This document shows, one piece after another, positions 46,317 through 55,405 of a stretch of DNA of 64,000 nt. The notes below the pieces were generated by a model. It saw only the letters and a list, made by a program, of their open reading frames with translations. It searched no databases and had not been told where the DNA came from. Source of the DNA: Curtobacterium sp. L6-1 (GTDB lineage Bacteria > Actinomycetota > Actinomycetes > Actinomycetales > Microbacteriaceae); the NCBI RefSeq assembly GCF_018885305.1, contig NZ_CP076544.1, forward strand, positions 1,426,001 through 1,490,000, given 5' to 3'. The first letter of the stretch is position 1, and every line of letters starts with the position of its first letter. The translations under genes and the position numbers were made by a program.

Positions 46317-47415
46317 GGACTCGTGTGATCCATTCCAGGTAGAACAGCCCGACCCCGGCCGCGACGCAGAGCCCCGCGATGATCCAGAACCGGACGACGA
46401 CGGTCACCTCGGCCCAGCCCTTGAGCTCGAAGTGGTGGTGCAGGGGACTCATCCGGAAGATGCGCTTGCCGTGCGTGATCTTGAAGTACGCGCGCTGCAG
46501 GATGACCGAGCCGGTGACGATGAAGAACAGGCCACCGATGAGGATGAGCAGCAGCTCGGTGCGGCTGAGGATCGCGAGACCGGCGAGGGCGCCGCCCAGG
46601 CCGAGCGAGCCGGTGTCGCCGAGGAAGATCTGCGCCGGCGACGTGTTGTACCAGAGGAAGCCGATCAGGCCACCGCACACCGCGGCCGCGACGACCGCGA
46701 GGTCGAGCGGGTCGGTCACGGTGTAGCAGGCGTGCCGGGTGCTCTCGTCGATCCGGGCCCCACCGCAGATCTGGTTCGACTGCCAGAACCCGATGATGAC
46801 GTAGGACCCGATCGCCAGGATGCTGGACCCGGTCGCGAGCCCGTCCAGCCCGTCGGCGACGTTCACGCCGTTCGACGTCGAGACGGTGAGCAGCACGATC
46901 CAGGCCAGGAACAGGATCGTCCCGATGACCGTGCCGAGCGCCATGAAGTCGAGCCAGGGCACGTCGCGGATCGCCGAGATCATGGTCGACGCCGGCGGCT
47001 TCCCGGTGCCGGTCGGGACGACCAGGGCGACGGTCGCGAAGACCACGCCGACGATCACCTGACCGAGCACCTTCGCCCACCCGCCGAGTCCCAGGCTCCG
47101 CTGGCGACGGACCTTGAGGAAGTCGTCGACGAAGCCCACGACGCCGAGCCCGACCATGAGGAAGAGCACGAGCAGCCCGGACAGCGTCAGCGAGTCGCCA
47201 CCGGCGAGGTGCCCGACGAAGTACCCGATGACGGCGCCCAGGATGAGGACGATGCCGCCCATTGTGGCGGTGCCGCGCTTGGTGTGGTGCGACTGCGGAC
47301 CGTCGTCACGGATGAACTGGCCCCAGCCGAGGCGGTGGAACAGCTTGATGAACAGCGGCGTGAGCAGCAGTGTGAACACCAGCGACACGGCGCCGGCGAC
47401 GAGGAGCGCGATCAT
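46309..47415 (-). CDS. mraY: Phospho-N-acetylmuramoyl-pentapeptide transferase
   Basis: 368 residues, about ten membrane helices. It transfers phospho-MurNAc-pentapeptide to undecaprenyl phosphate, making lipid I. Conserved loops are [23 protein letters not shown] (catalytic Asp region) and [13 protein letters not shown]. Overlaps murF by 4 bp (ATGA) and murD by 8 bp. Confidence 0.95.
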   Translation of the reverse strand: MIALLVAGAVSLVFTLLLTPLFIKLFHRLGWGQFIRDDGPQSHHTKRGTATMGGIVLILGAVIGYFVGHLAGGDSLTLSGLLVLFLMVGLGVVGFVDDFLKVRRQRSLGLGGWAKVLGQVIVGVVFATVALVVPTGTGKPPASTMISAIRDVPWLDFMALGTVIGTILFLAWIVLLTVSTSNGVNVADGLDGLATGSSILAIGSYVIIGFWQSNQICGGARIDESTRHACYTVTDPLDLAVVAAAVCGGLIGFLWYNTSPAQIFLGDTGSLGLGGALAGLAILSRTELLLILIGGLFFIVTGSVILQRAYFKITHGKRIFRMSPLHHHFELKGWAEVTVVVRFWIIAGLCVAAGVGLFYLEWITRVHG

Positions 47416-48875
47416 GCGGGGACACCTCCGAGGCGGTCGCCGAGGAACCGCAGCCCGGCCGACTTCGAGGACTTGACGAGGACGACGTCACCCGGACGCA
47501 CGAGCTCCTGCAGGGCGCGGACGGCGTCGTCGACGTCCTCGATGAACACGGACTCGCCGTCCCACGATCCCTCGAGGGTGGCGGCCTGGTGGACGGCCAT
47601 CGCGCCGCGGCCGACGACCACGAGCTGCCCGATGCCGAGCCGCACGACGAGGCGACCGATGCGGTCGTGCTCCTCGACGGAGAACTCGCCGAGCTCGGCC
47701 ATCTCGCCGAGGACGGCGACGGTGCGCTCCCCCGGTCGGGCGACCTGGGCGAGCGTCCGCAGGGCGGCCGCCGTCGAGTCGGGCGAGGCGTTGTAGGCGT
47801 CGTTGATCACCGTGACGCCGTCGGGGCCCTGGAGGAGCTCCATCCGCCACCGTTCCGCCCGCGTCATCGACGCGAGCGCCTCGGCGCCGACGGCGAGCGG
47901 GACGCCCCAGCCGTGCGCGACCGTGAGGGCCGCGGCGGCGTTCATCGCGTGGTGCTCGCCGAGGATGGCGAGACGGACGTCGACGGTCTCGGGAGCGCTG
48001 GAGCCGCTGCCCACCGACGCGGCGCCGCGGTCGTCGTCACCGACGGGAGGCGCGGTGAGCGTGAAGCGCGTGCCCTCGCGGTCCGTCGCGACGTCGCTGA
48101 TGCGGTAGTCCGCCCCGGCGGAGGTGCCGAAGCCGACCACACGTGCCGCGGTGCGCTCGCGCATCCGCGCGACGCGGTCGTCGTCGACGTTGAGGAGGGC
48201 CGTGGCCGTCGCCGGCAGGTCCGTCACCATCTCCGACTTGGCGCGTTCGGTCGCCTCGATGCCGCCGAACTCCCCCGCGTGGGCGAGCCCGACCTTGAGG
48301 ACGACGCCCACGTCGGGCTCGGCGATGCGGACGAGCGCGGCGATGTGGCCGATGCCGCTGGCACCCATCTCGACGACGAGGAAGCGCGTGTCGTGGGTGA
48401 TGCGCAGCATCGAGACCGGCGCGCCGACGTGGTTGTTGAACGACCCCTCGGGCGCGACGGTCTCCCCGACGCGCGACAGGATCCTGCGGAGCATGTTCTT
48501 CGTGCTCGTCTTGCCGTTCGAGCCCGTGATGCCGACGACGCGGAGCGCACCACCGGCACGGACCCGGACGACGACCTCGTGGGCCAGGGCGGCCAGTGCG
48601 GCGTACCCGTCGGCGACGACGATCTGGGCGGTGGTGGTGTCCTCCGGCAGGTCGAGGGCGCGCTCGGTGACGACGAGGCCGGCACCGGCGGCGGCGGCGG
48701 TCGGCACGAAGCGGTGGCCGTCGGTCTCCTCGCCGAGCAGGGCGAAGAACACGCTGCCGGGAGCGACGAGGCGGGAGTCGGTCTCGACGGAGCCGTCGAC
48801 GATCGTGTCGGCGGCACCGCGGACCAGCTCGCCGTCGACCGCGGCGGCGATCTCGGCGAGGGTGAGCGCGATCAT
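47412..48875 (-). CDS. murF: UDP-N-acetylmuramoyl-tripeptide--D-alanyl-D-alanine ligase
   Basis: 487 residues. It adds D-Ala-D-Ala to the UDP-MurNAc-tripeptide. The N-terminal domain has [25 protein letters not shown]. The ATP P-loop is [15 protein letters not shown], and the C-terminal domain has [17 protein letters not shown]. It must accept whatever third residue MurE adds. Overlaps both murE and mraY by 4 bp. Confidence 0.95.
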   Translation of the reverse strand: MIALTLAEIAAAVDGELVRGAADTIVDGSVETDSRLVAPGSVFFALLGEETDGHRFVPTAAAAGAGLVVTERALDLPEDTTTAQIVVADGYAALAALAHEVVVRVRAGGALRVVGITGSNGKTSTKNMLRRILSRVGETVAPEGSFNNHVGAPVSMLRITHDTRFLVVEMGASGIGHIAALVRIAEPDVGVVLKVGLAHAGEFGGIEATERAKSEMVTDLPATATALLNVDDDRVARMRERTAARVVGFGTSAGADYRISDVATDREGTRFTLTAPPVGDDDRGAASVGSGSSAPETVDVRLAILGEHHAMNAAAALTVAHGWGVPLAVGAEALASMTRAERWRMELLQGPDGVTVINDAYNASPDSTAAALRTLAQVARPGERTVAVLGEMAELGEFSVEEHDRIGRLVVRLGIGQLVVVGRGAMAVHQAATLEGSWDGESVFIEDVDDAVRALQELVRPGDVVLVKSSKSAGLRFLGDRLGGVPA

Positions 48876-50494
48876 CGTGCGTCCTCCGCCGGGCCCGTGT
48901 TCGGTTCCCAGCCGGCTTCGCGGAGGGCGGTGCGGGCTTCGTCGCGGGCGGAGTACGGCGTCCGGACGCCCTGGATGTCGCGGTAGTCCTGGTGTCCCGG
49001 ACCGGCCCAGAGGATCGAGTCCCCGTCGCCGACGAGGGCGACGGCGGCGCGGATCGCGGCCTCGGGCGGGCTCACTTCGTGGATCTCGTGGTCCGGGTAC
49101 GCGGCACGGGCGGCGTCGACCAGGGTCTTCCGGATCGACGCGGCGTCCTCGAAGCGGGGGTGGTGGTCGGTGACGACGAGGATGTCCGACCCCTCGGCCG
49201 CCACGCGCGCCATGTCGGCACGCTTCGTGGTGTCGCGGTCACCGTCGGCACCGAACAGCATCACGACCTTGCCGGGCGTGAACTGGCGGACCGCGGCGAG
49301 GGTGTTGAGGAAGGCGTCGGGGCTGTGGCCGAAGTCGACGTAGACGCTCGGGCCCGCGTCGCCGGAGACCCGCTCGGTGCGACCGGGCAGGTAGCACTCG
49401 ATCGCGCTGACGACCGTGCCCTCGGTCTCGTCGGGGTAGCGCCGGTGGTTCGTCTCGAGCGCGTGCGCGATGGCGCCGAGCTCGAAGCCGCCCTCGACGA
49501 GCATGACGATCGCCAGTGCGGCGTTCGCGGCCATGTGCCAGCCGATGAGCGGGACGCGGGTGGTCAGCTCCCGACCCTCGGGGCCGGTCAGCCGGAACTC
49601 GGTGTAGGCGGCGTGCGCCTCGACGATGTCGACGTGCCACTCGGCCTCGACGTCGGGGTGGACCGTGATGGTCGTCACCGGGATGCGGCAGTCCTGCACG
49701 ACACGCTGCCCCCAATCGGTGTCGAGCGAGACGACTCCGCGACGGCCGTGCTCCGGCTGGAACAGCGGCAGCTTCGCCTGGAAGTACTCCTCCATGTCGG
49801 CGTAGTCGTCGAGGTGGTCGTGGCTGAGGTTCGTGAAGGCGACGACGTCGAACACGATGCCGTCGACCCGGTGCCGGCTGAGGGCCTGGGCGCTGACCTC
49901 GACGGCCACCGCGCGGACCTCGCTCTCGCGCATGCGGGCGAGGAGCGCGTGCATCTCGCTGGCCTCGGGCGTGGTGAGGCGGCTCGTCACGCTGAGCGAG
50001 CCGATGTGGCGCTCGGCGGTCGAGCTCAGGCCGGTGACCAGGCCGAGCTGCTTGAGGATGCCCTCGAGGATGTAGGAGGTGCTCGTCTTGCCGTTCGTGC
50101 CCGTGACGGCGAAGAGCTGCGGGAGCTCGGCCTCGTCCGGGTTGGTGCGGTAGACCCACGCCGAGACGTCGCCCAGCGCGGCACGGGGGTCCTCGACGAC
50201 GAGCACCGGGAGGCCCGAGGTCTCGGCCGTCGCGACGCCGTCGGCGTCGGTCAGCACCGCGACCGCACCGCGCTCGGCGGCGTCGGCGGCGAACTCGGCA
50301 CCGTGGCGGTTCGCGCCGTGGACGCCGACGAACAGGTCACCCGGCTGCACCTCGGCGGCGCTCAGGGTGACCCCGGTCGTCTCGACGCCGTCCAGGGAGC
50401 CGACGACGCGGAGCCCGAAGGCGTTCGCGAGTTCGGCGACCGGCCGCGGGGTCGGGTGTTCGGGCCGGAGGACCGGGGGGATCCGTGCTGACAA
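48872..50494 (-). CDS. murE: UDP-N-acetylmuramoyl-tripeptide synthetase (MurE), non-DAP-type motif
   Basis: 540 residues from a TTG at 50494 preceded by AAGAAGGAG; GTG codons at 50512 and 50515 are alternatives. It adds the third stem-peptide residue. P-loop TGTNGKTSTSYIL, SSTAERHIG and LTTPEASEMH follow the family. The DNPR box that binds meso-diaminopimelate reads HHPR (444-447), and the GKGHE box reads GPGHQ. In E. coli MurE the affected Asn and Glu contact mDAP, so this enzyme probably takes another amino acid, as expected for the B-type peptidoglycan of Microbacteriaceae. Overlaps murF by 4 bp. Confidence 0.92.
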   Translation of the reverse strand: MSARIPPVLRPEHPTPRPVAELANAFGLRVVGSLDGVETTGVTLSAAEVQPGDLFVGVHGANRHGAEFAADAAERGAVAVLTDADGVATAETSGLPVLVVEDPRAALGDVSAWVYRTNPDEAELPQLFAVTGTNGKTSTSYILEGILKQLGLVTGLSSTAERHIGSLSVTSRLTTPEASEMHALLARMRESEVRAVAVEVSAQALSRHRVDGIVFDVVAFTNLSHDHLDDYADMEEYFQAKLPLFQPEHGRRGVVSLDTDWGQRVVQDCRIPVTTITVHPDVEAEWHVDIVEAHAAYTEFRLTGPEGRELTTRVPLIGWHMAANAALAIVMLVEGGFELGAIAHALETNHRRYPDETEGTVVSAIECYLPGRTERVSGDAGPSVYVDFGHSPDAFLNTLAAVRQFTPGKVVMLFGADGDRDTTKRADMARVAAEGSDILVVTDHHPRFEDAASIRKTLVDAARAAYPDHEIHEVSPPEAAIRAAVALVGDGDSILWAGPGHQDYRDIQGVRTPYSARDEARTALREAGWEPNTGPAEDAR

Positions 50495-50529
50495 GTGCTC
50501 CTTCTTCCTCACCACGTGGACGGGTGTGC

Positions 50530-52296
50530 CTACCAGGTCGACGGGTAGGTGCGTGCCTGCGTCGTGGAGGGGGCGACTCGGTACTTCTCGAGCACCTGGG
50601 ACATGAGTGTGCGGAACGCCGGAGCCGCTCCGCTCGACCACTTCGAGGTCTGCGGCTTCGTGAACGTCACCGTGACAACATACTGGGGGTCTTCGGCGGG
50701 TGCCATTCCGGCCACCGAGATGATACGGTCCGCGCCGTAGCCCTTGCCGTCGGAGACCTCGGCGGTGCCGGTCTTCGCCGCGACGTTGTAGCCCGAGATC
50801 GGCTTCATGCCCTCGAGCGTCCCGTCCGTCACCACGCTCTGGAGCATGTCGACGGTCTGGGTCGCCGCGGTCTCGGACACCACCCGCTTGCTCTGCACGT
50901 CGGGCGCGTCGATCGTCTTCCCGGACTCGGTCTGGCAGCCCTTGACCATGTGCAGCGGGATCCGGACACCGCCGTTCGCGAGGGTCTGGTAGATGCTTGA
51001 CACCTGCATCGCCGTCGTCACGATGCCCTGACCGAACATTGAGTTGACGTCGGTCTGCTTGTCCCACTTCGGGCTCGCGCCGTACTGCATGGACGGCTGG
51101 CCCGGGTAGTCGATCGCCGGCTCCGGTTCGAACAGGCCGAACTCACGCATGACGTCGTACCGCTGCTGCGTCGTCATCTTGGCGCCGAGGTCGGTGATGC
51201 CGACGTTCGACGAGTCGCGGAGGATCCCGGTCAGCGTCAGGTTCTCGGTCGGGTGCAGCTCGGAGTCGTGGATGGTGCCGCCCCACGAGAACGTGCGCGA
51301 GTACGGGACGACGACCTGGGTCGTCGGGCTCGCGAGCCCCTTGTCGATGAGCGCGGCGGCGATGGCGGCCTTGATCGTCGAACCGGGCTCGTACGCCGCC
51401 GTCAGCGCCCGGGACCCGAAGGCGCCCTGGTCGGTGGTCGCGTCGACGTCGTTGGGGTCGACCGTCGGGTAGTCCGCGACGGCGAGCACCTCACCGGTCT
51501 TCGCGTTGACGACGGTCGCGGTCGCGGACTCGGCCTTGAGCTGCAGCGCCGCGTCGGCGATGTCCTGCCCCGCCATGTACTGCAGGTCGCTGTCGATCGT
51601 GGTGACGAGCGTCCCACCGTCCTGCGCACGCTTCTTCGTCACGGTGCTGCCCGGCAGCTGGACGCCGTCCTCGCCGCGTTCGTAGGTCTCGGAGCCGTTC
51701 GTCCCGGCGAGGCACTTCTGGTACGCGAGCTCGAGGCCGGCCTGGGCACCGTCCGTGCCCATGAACCCGGTGATGTTGCCGGTGGCAGCGCCCGTCGGGT
51801 ACGTCCGCGCGGCCTGCTGCTCCTTGTAGACCCAGGGGATGCCGAGGGCGACGACGGCCTCGTAGTGCTTGGCGTCGATGCCCTTCACCAGGTAGGCGAA
51901 GTCCGACTTCGGGTCCGCGGCGATGTTCTTCCGCATGGTCTCGACGTCACCGCCAGACGCCTGCGCGACGGCGGCGAGGGCCTGGTCGACCGTGACGTCC
52001 TTGACCCGGGTCCCGCCGAGCTTGCCCTCGAACTTCTTCACCAGGCGGGGCGACGTCGTGATGTTGTACCGGATCACGCTCTCGGCCAGGGCGGTGCCGT
52101 CCCGGTCGACGATCGACCCCCGGGTGCCGTAGAGCGTCACCGGGATGCTGCGCTTCGACTGCGCAGCGTCGGTGAGCTCCTCGGCCTGCACGACCTGGAT
52201 GTCCACCAGGCGGACGACGAACACCGCGACCAGGGCGATGATCGCGATCACCACGACGCTGTATCGGAGTCGGCGGTTGCGGAGGGTCTTCTGCAC
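50530..52296 (-). CDS. ftsI: Septal class B penicillin-binding protein (transpeptidase)
   Basis: 588 residues from a GTG with AAAGG 6 nt upstream. One membrane helix (~10-32) is followed by the PBP dimerisation domain (~50-220) and the transpeptidase domain. Active-site motifs: SxxK as YEPGSTIKAAIAAAL, SxN as DSSNVGITD and KTG as AAKTGTAEV. It cross-links septal peptidoglycan with FtsW. The C-terminus (ARTYPSTW) shows no PASTA domain. 33 bp separate it from the ftsL-like gene. Confidence 0.95.
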   Translation of the reverse strand: MQKTLRNRRLRYSVVVIAIIALVAVFVVRLVDIQVVQAEELTDAAQSKRSIPVTLYGTRGSIVDRDGTALAESVIRYNITTSPRLVKKFEGKLGGTRVKDVTVDQALAAVAQASGGDVETMRKNIAADPKSDFAYLVKGIDAKHYEAVVALGIPWVYKEQQAARTYPTGAATGNITGFMGTDGAQAGLELAYQKCLAGTNGSETYERGEDGVQLPGSTVTKKRAQDGGTLVTTIDSDLQYMAGQDIADAALQLKAESATATVVNAKTGEVLAVADYPTVDPNDVDATTDQGAFGSRALTAAYEPGSTIKAAIAAALIDKGLASPTTQVVVPYSRTFSWGGTIHDSELHPTENLTLTGILRDSSNVGITDLGAKMTTQQRYDVMREFGLFEPEPAIDYPGQPSMQYGASPKWDKQTDVNSMFGQGIVTTAMQVSSIYQTLANGGVRIPLHMVKGCQTESGKTIDAPDVQSKRVVSETAATQTVDMLQSVVTDGTLEGMKPISGYNVAAKTGTAEVSDGKGYGADRIISVAGMAPAEDPQYVVTVTFTKPQTSKWSSGAAPAFRTLMSQVLEKYRVAPSTTQARTYPSTW

Positions 52297-52329
52297 GAGC
52301 GGCCTTTCCGGGTCGAGCTGAGCTGCGGG

Positions 52330-53034
52330 TCAGCGGGTCGTCGGGGCCTGCAGCTGGTTCGGGTCGGACTCTACGGACGACTTCGGCGAACCCTGGTCCG
52401 ACGCGCTGGCCCCGCCGGTGTTCCCAGCGTCCGACGCCGGGCGCTCCGCCGCGGGTGCCGGGGCGGCGGCGGCAGGAGCCTGGGCGGCCTCGCCGTCGGT
52501 CGCGGCGGATGCGCCGCCGGTCTCCTTGCTGGTGGCAGTGTCGCCGGGTCGTGCGGCCATGGGGACGTCGCCGAGCAGGGAGTTCGGCACCTGGTTCGCG
52601 GTGTTGCCCGTGGCCTCCTCCGGGGTCGCGGGCGTCGGCGTGCCGTACACGGTGCCGGTCTTCGGGTCGAGGTACACCGGCGTCGAGTTCGCGATCATGC
52701 CGAGGGACTGTGCGTTCCGGGCGAGGTTCTGGGGCGACTCGAGCACCCGGAGCTCCTCGGACAGCGAGCCCTGGCTGCGGTTCAGTCCCACCTGCTCCGA
52801 CTTCAGCGAGCTGAGCGTGTAGGCGCCCTGGCTGAGCGCCATGCTGATGCCGAGCTGCGCGAGCAGCAGGATGCCGAGCGCGGCGATCGCCACGACGGCG
52901 TAGGCGACACGGGGTCGGGCCCGGCGCTGCGCCTTGGTCGGCCGCACCTCGACGAGCTCCGGGCGGGAGCGGTCGGGACGCGGCGCGCGCGACGGGGCGA
53001 CGACAGGGTCGACGAGTGCGAGGTTCGTGCTCAT
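52330..53034 (-). CDS. FtsL-like cell division protein (Rv2164c-type)
   Basis: 234 residues from the ATG at 53034, 1 bp after the rsmH stop. A ~45-residue basic cytosolic N-terminus, one membrane helix (~46-66) and a short coiled coil (LSSLKSEQVGLNRSQGSLSEELRVLESPQNLARNAQ region) give the FtsL/FtsB layout. The remaining ~110 residues are an Ala/Pro/Thr/Gly-rich extracellular tail. Position between rsmH and ftsI is that of ftsL in many bacteria and of Rv2164c in mycobacteria. Sequence alone does not prove FtsL function. Confidence 0.78.
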   Translation of the reverse strand: MSTNLALVDPVVAPSRAPRPDRSRPELVEVRPTKAQRRARPRVAYAVVAIAALGILLLAQLGISMALSQGAYTLSSLKSEQVGLNRSQGSLSEELRVLESPQNLARNAQSLGMIANSTPVYLDPKTGTVYGTPTPATPEEATGNTANQVPNSLLGDVPMAARPGDTATSKETGGASAATDGEAAQAPAAAAPAPAAERPASDAGNTGGASASDQGSPKSSVESDPNQLQAPTTR

Positions 53035-53035
53035 G

Positions 53036-53989
53036 TCACTTCCGGATCCGCTCGGCCGCGCGGAGTCGCACGGGGGTAGCTCGGGGGTTGGCGGCGCGTT
53101 CGGCCTCGTCGGCCTGTTCCGCGCCCTTGACGACGAGGGTGAAGGTCGGAGCGTGCTCGGGGAGTTCGACCGGCAGGTCCGCCGGGGCACTCGACGTGGT
53201 CCGTTCCACGAGGGCCCGCTTGACGATGCGGTCCTCGAGGGACTGGTAGGACTCGACCACCAGGCGCCCGCCGACCCGGATGCGGTCGAGTGCGGCGGGG
53301 ATCGCCCGTTCGAGCACGCTGAGCTCGGTGTTGACCTCGATCCGGAGCGCCTGGAACACGCGCTTCGCCGGGTGCCCCTGGCGCTGGACCGCGACCGGGG
53401 TCGCGTCGTGCAGCACCTGGACCAGGTCGCCGGACATGGTGAAGGGACGCTCGACGCGTCGTTCGACGATCGCCTTCGCGTACCGGCCGGCGAGCTTCTC
53501 CTCGCCGTAGCGCTGGAAGATCCGTCGCAGGTCGCGCTCGTCGTACTCGGCGAGGACCTCGGCCGCGGTGATGCCCTGCGTCCGGTCCATCCGCATGTCG
53601 AGCGGGGCGTCCTGGCTGTAGGCGAAGCCACGCTCGGCCCGGTCGAGCTGCAGCGACGAGACGCCCAGGTCGAACAGGACGCCGTCCACCGCGCTGATGC
53701 CGAGGCCGTCGAGCGCCGCGGGCAGTTCGTCGTAGACGGTGTGCACCAGGTGCACACGGTCGCCGAAGCGTGCGAGCCGGTCCCCCGCGATGCCGAGTGC
53801 GTCGGTGTCGCGGTCGAGGCCGACGAGGGTGAGCTCGGGGAAACGCTCGAGGAGTCCCGCCGAGTGGCCGCCCATCCCGAGGGTCGCATCGACGACGACC
53901 TTGCCCGGGCCCTCGAGCGTCGGCGTGAAGAGGTCCACGATGCGCTCGAGCATCACGGGTGTGTGCGGGAACCGTTCCGGTGCTGCCAT
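53036..53989 (-). CDS. rsmH: 16S rRNA (cytosine(1402)-N(4))-methyltransferase
   Basis: 317 residues from the ATG at 53989 (MAAPERFPHTPVML), the usual family start; the frame is open 34 codons further but that part lacks homology features. SAM-binding motif VDATLGMGGHSAGLLE, FDLGVSSLQLD and the C-terminal PATPVRLRAAERI-type ending are present. It methylates C1402 of 16S rRNA. It lies second in the dcw cluster, after mraZ. Confidence 0.94.
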   Translation of the reverse strand: MAAPERFPHTPVMLERIVDLFTPTLEGPGKVVVDATLGMGGHSAGLLERFPELTLVGLDRDTDALGIAGDRLARFGDRVHLVHTVYDELPAALDGLGISAVDGVLFDLGVSSLQLDRAERGFAYSQDAPLDMRMDRTQGITAAEVLAEYDERDLRRIFQRYGEEKLAGRYAKAIVERRVERPFTMSGDLVQVLHDATPVAVQRQGHPAKRVFQALRIEVNTELSVLERAIPAALDRIRVGGRLVVESYQSLEDRIVKRALVERTTSSAPADLPVELPEHAPTFTLVVKGAEQADEAERAANPRATPVRLRAAERIRK

Positions 53990-54094
53990 GTGCGCCCCTG
54001 ACCTCCTGGGCCGTGGGTCCGGATCCCCATCCATGCGACCTGACACCGGGGAAGGTGTGTCAGGGCTCCACGGCTGGGAGTCTCGATCCACGGA

Positions 54095-54526
54095 TCAGAA
54101 GATCCCCGGGATCACCTCCTCGTCGTTCTCGGCGAAGGCCTCCTCGGCCTCGGCGTAGTAGGCCTCCCATGCGCTGGTCGACCAGATCTCGGCACGGTCA
54201 CCGCTGCCGATGACTGTCAGGTCCCGCTCGAGCCCCGCGTACTCGCGGAGGTTCTGCGGGATCGTGACGCGGTTCTGCTTGTCGGGCTGTTCCGCGCTCG
54301 CCCCGGAGAGGAACAGGCGCATGTAGTCGCGGGTGCGCTTCGACGTCATCGGCGCCTGGCGGATCCGCTCGTGGAGTTCCTCGAAGGTCCTGGCACTGAA
54401 GACGACCACGCACCGCTCCTGGCCGCGGGTCATGACGAGGCCCCCGGACAGTTCGTCCCGGAACTTGGCGGGGAGGATCACGCGACCCTTCTCGTCGAGC
54501 TTCGGGGCATGGGTACCGAGCAGCAT
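54095..54526 (-). CDS. mraZ: Transcriptional regulator MraZ
   Basis: 143 residues with two SpoVT/AbrB-like repeats: [21 protein letters not shown] (first ~50 residues) and [19 protein letters not shown] (~78-96). MraZ forms ring oligomers, binds direct repeats upstream of its own gene and controls the dcw operon. GGGGAGG lies 7 nt before the ATG. Upstream, four GTGGAG boxes match such an operator. First gene of the division cluster. Confidence 0.95.
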   Translation of the reverse strand: MLLGTHAPKLDEKGRVILPAKFRDELSGGLVMTRGQERCVVVFSARTFEELHERIRQAPMTSKRTRDYMRLFLSGASAEQPDKQNRVTIPQNLREYAGLERDLTVIGSGDRAEIWSTSAWEAYYAEAEEAFAENDEEVIPGIF

Positions 54527-54545
54527 CTCGGGGCCTCCCCTTCAG

Positions 54546-54591
54546 CTCCACCGGTCCTCGTCATGCTCCACGGTACTCCACTTCCCTCCAC
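54546..54591 (-). promoter_or_regulatory. MraZ operator: four GTGGAG direct repeats
   Basis: On the minus strand GTGGAG occurs at 54591-54586, 54581-54576, 54571-54566 and 54551-54546, that is with spacings of 10, 10 and 20 bp. Direct repeats at one-helical-turn spacing directly upstream of mraZ are the known form of MraZ binding sites. Confidence 0.65.
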
Positions 54592-54796
54592 TCCGCTGTC
54601 CAAATGCCCCACCACTCCCCGTCGGCACCCCTATTGGGGCCATCCGGGCGCTGTGGAGGGGCGCCGGATCCGCGCAGCGGCGGGCTGGGCGGCGCGGTGA
54701 AGCGGAGTGGAGGGGAATCGGCTCCGGAGGAGCACCGGTGCCCGTCGGCGACCCGGCGCGGCGACGCGACCGAGAGGGTGCGCCCGGTACATCCGG

Positions 54797-54829
54797 GCAC
54801 CGAGCACCGAGCACCGAGCACCGAGCACC
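54797..54829. repeat. 7-bp tandem repeat
   Basis: GCACCGA is repeated four times and followed by a partial copy in the non-coding region upstream of the dcw cluster. Confidence 0.85.
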
Positions 54830-54869
54830 CTGCGCCGCCTGCCGTCGGTCGGCGTCCGGGCACGAAGAA

Positions 54870-54899
54870 ACGGGGCCGGCCTGTGGAGGCCGACCCCGT
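54870..54899 (-). terminator. Intrinsic terminator of the DUF3040 gene
   Basis: A 13-bp stem around a 4-nt loop. On the minus strand its one irregular pair is a G:U wobble (on the plus strand it is a mismatch), and TTTCTT follows the hairpin, so it works in the minus direction, 18 bp after the DUF3040 stop. Confidence 0.7.
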
Positions 54900-54916
54900 G
54901 GAGGGATGTGGAGGAA

Positions 54917-55321
54917 CTAGTCCTGCTGGTTGCGCTTGTCCCAGCGCTCGTTCATCCGGTCGATGAAGGACCCGCCGGAGGAGCCCCGCGCCGGACGTGC
55001 GGTGCCGCGCGCTGCCGGACGCCCGCCGGGGCCGGGCCGCGCGGGCCGGGCCGCCACGGTGCGTCCACCCGGACGGAGGGCGAAGAGCACCCCCGCGAGC
55101 ATCACGACGAATCCCAGCACACCGATGAGGGGCTGCTTGATGACCAGGCCGAGGACGATCACACCCACGCCGACGAGGCCGATGAGCACACCGATCGTGA
55201 TGGCGGTGTACGTGGGACGGCCTTGGCGGCGGGTCACGCGCGCCACGAAGTCGGAGTCGTTCTGGTAGAGGCTCCGCTCCATCTCCTCGAGGAGTCGCTG
55301 CTCTTGCTCCGAGAGTGGCAT
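54917..55321 (-). CDS. DUF3040 family membrane protein
   Basis: 134 residues. The start MPLSEQEQRLLEEMERSLYQND and two membrane helices (~41-61 and ~65-83) define DUF3040, a small actinobacterial membrane protein family of unknown function. The tail is Gly/Pro/Arg/Ala-rich and ends in a charged segment (RMNERWDKRNQQD). The ATG has GAGGGAA upstream. It is commonly encoded close to the dcw cluster. Divergent from the polyprenyl synthetase gene. Confidence 0.88.
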   Translation of the reverse strand: MPLSEQEQRLLEEMERSLYQNDSDFVARVTRRQGRPTYTAITIGVLIGLVGVGVIVLGLVIKQPLIGVLGFVVMLAGVLFALRPGGRTVAARPARPGPGGRPAARGTARPARGSSGGSFIDRMNERWDKRNQQD

Positions 55322-55370
55322 CTTGGTTCCCTCTTGTTCCTGGGATCGACGCGGTGGAAGGGGTGGACCG

Positions 55371-55376
55371 ATCTTA
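55371..55376 (-). promoter_or_regulatory. Candidate -10 box of the DUF3040 gene
   Basis: TAAGAT on the minus strand, 49 bp upstream of the ATG, implying a leader of ~40 nt that includes the ribosome site. Confidence 0.4.
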
Positions 55377-55392
55377 CGACCGGACCACCCAC

Positions 55393-55398
55393 TAAGGT
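55393..55398 (+). promoter_or_regulatory. -10 box of the polyprenyl synthetase gene
   Basis: TAAGGT is followed by 7 nt before the GTG, again the leaderless spacing. AAGGA lies within those 7 nt and could alternatively act as a ribosome site if transcription started further upstream. Confidence 0.4.
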
Positions 55399-55405
55399 AA
55401 GGACC

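Larger units (their letters stand above)
54527..54916. other. Upstream region of the dcw cluster
   Basis: 390 bp between mraZ and the DUF3040 gene. It contains the MraZ operator (54546-54591), presumably the mra promoter farther upstream (not resolved), a heptamer repeat (54797-54829) and the terminator of the DUF3040 gene (54870-54899). No additional gene is convincing. Confidence 0.6.

Noticed and set aside
54707..55405. Long N-terminal extension of the polyprenyl synthetase
   Set aside because: The upstream open frame runs antisense through the DUF3040 gene and heptamer repeats; the GTG at 55406 has a proper -10 box and family start.
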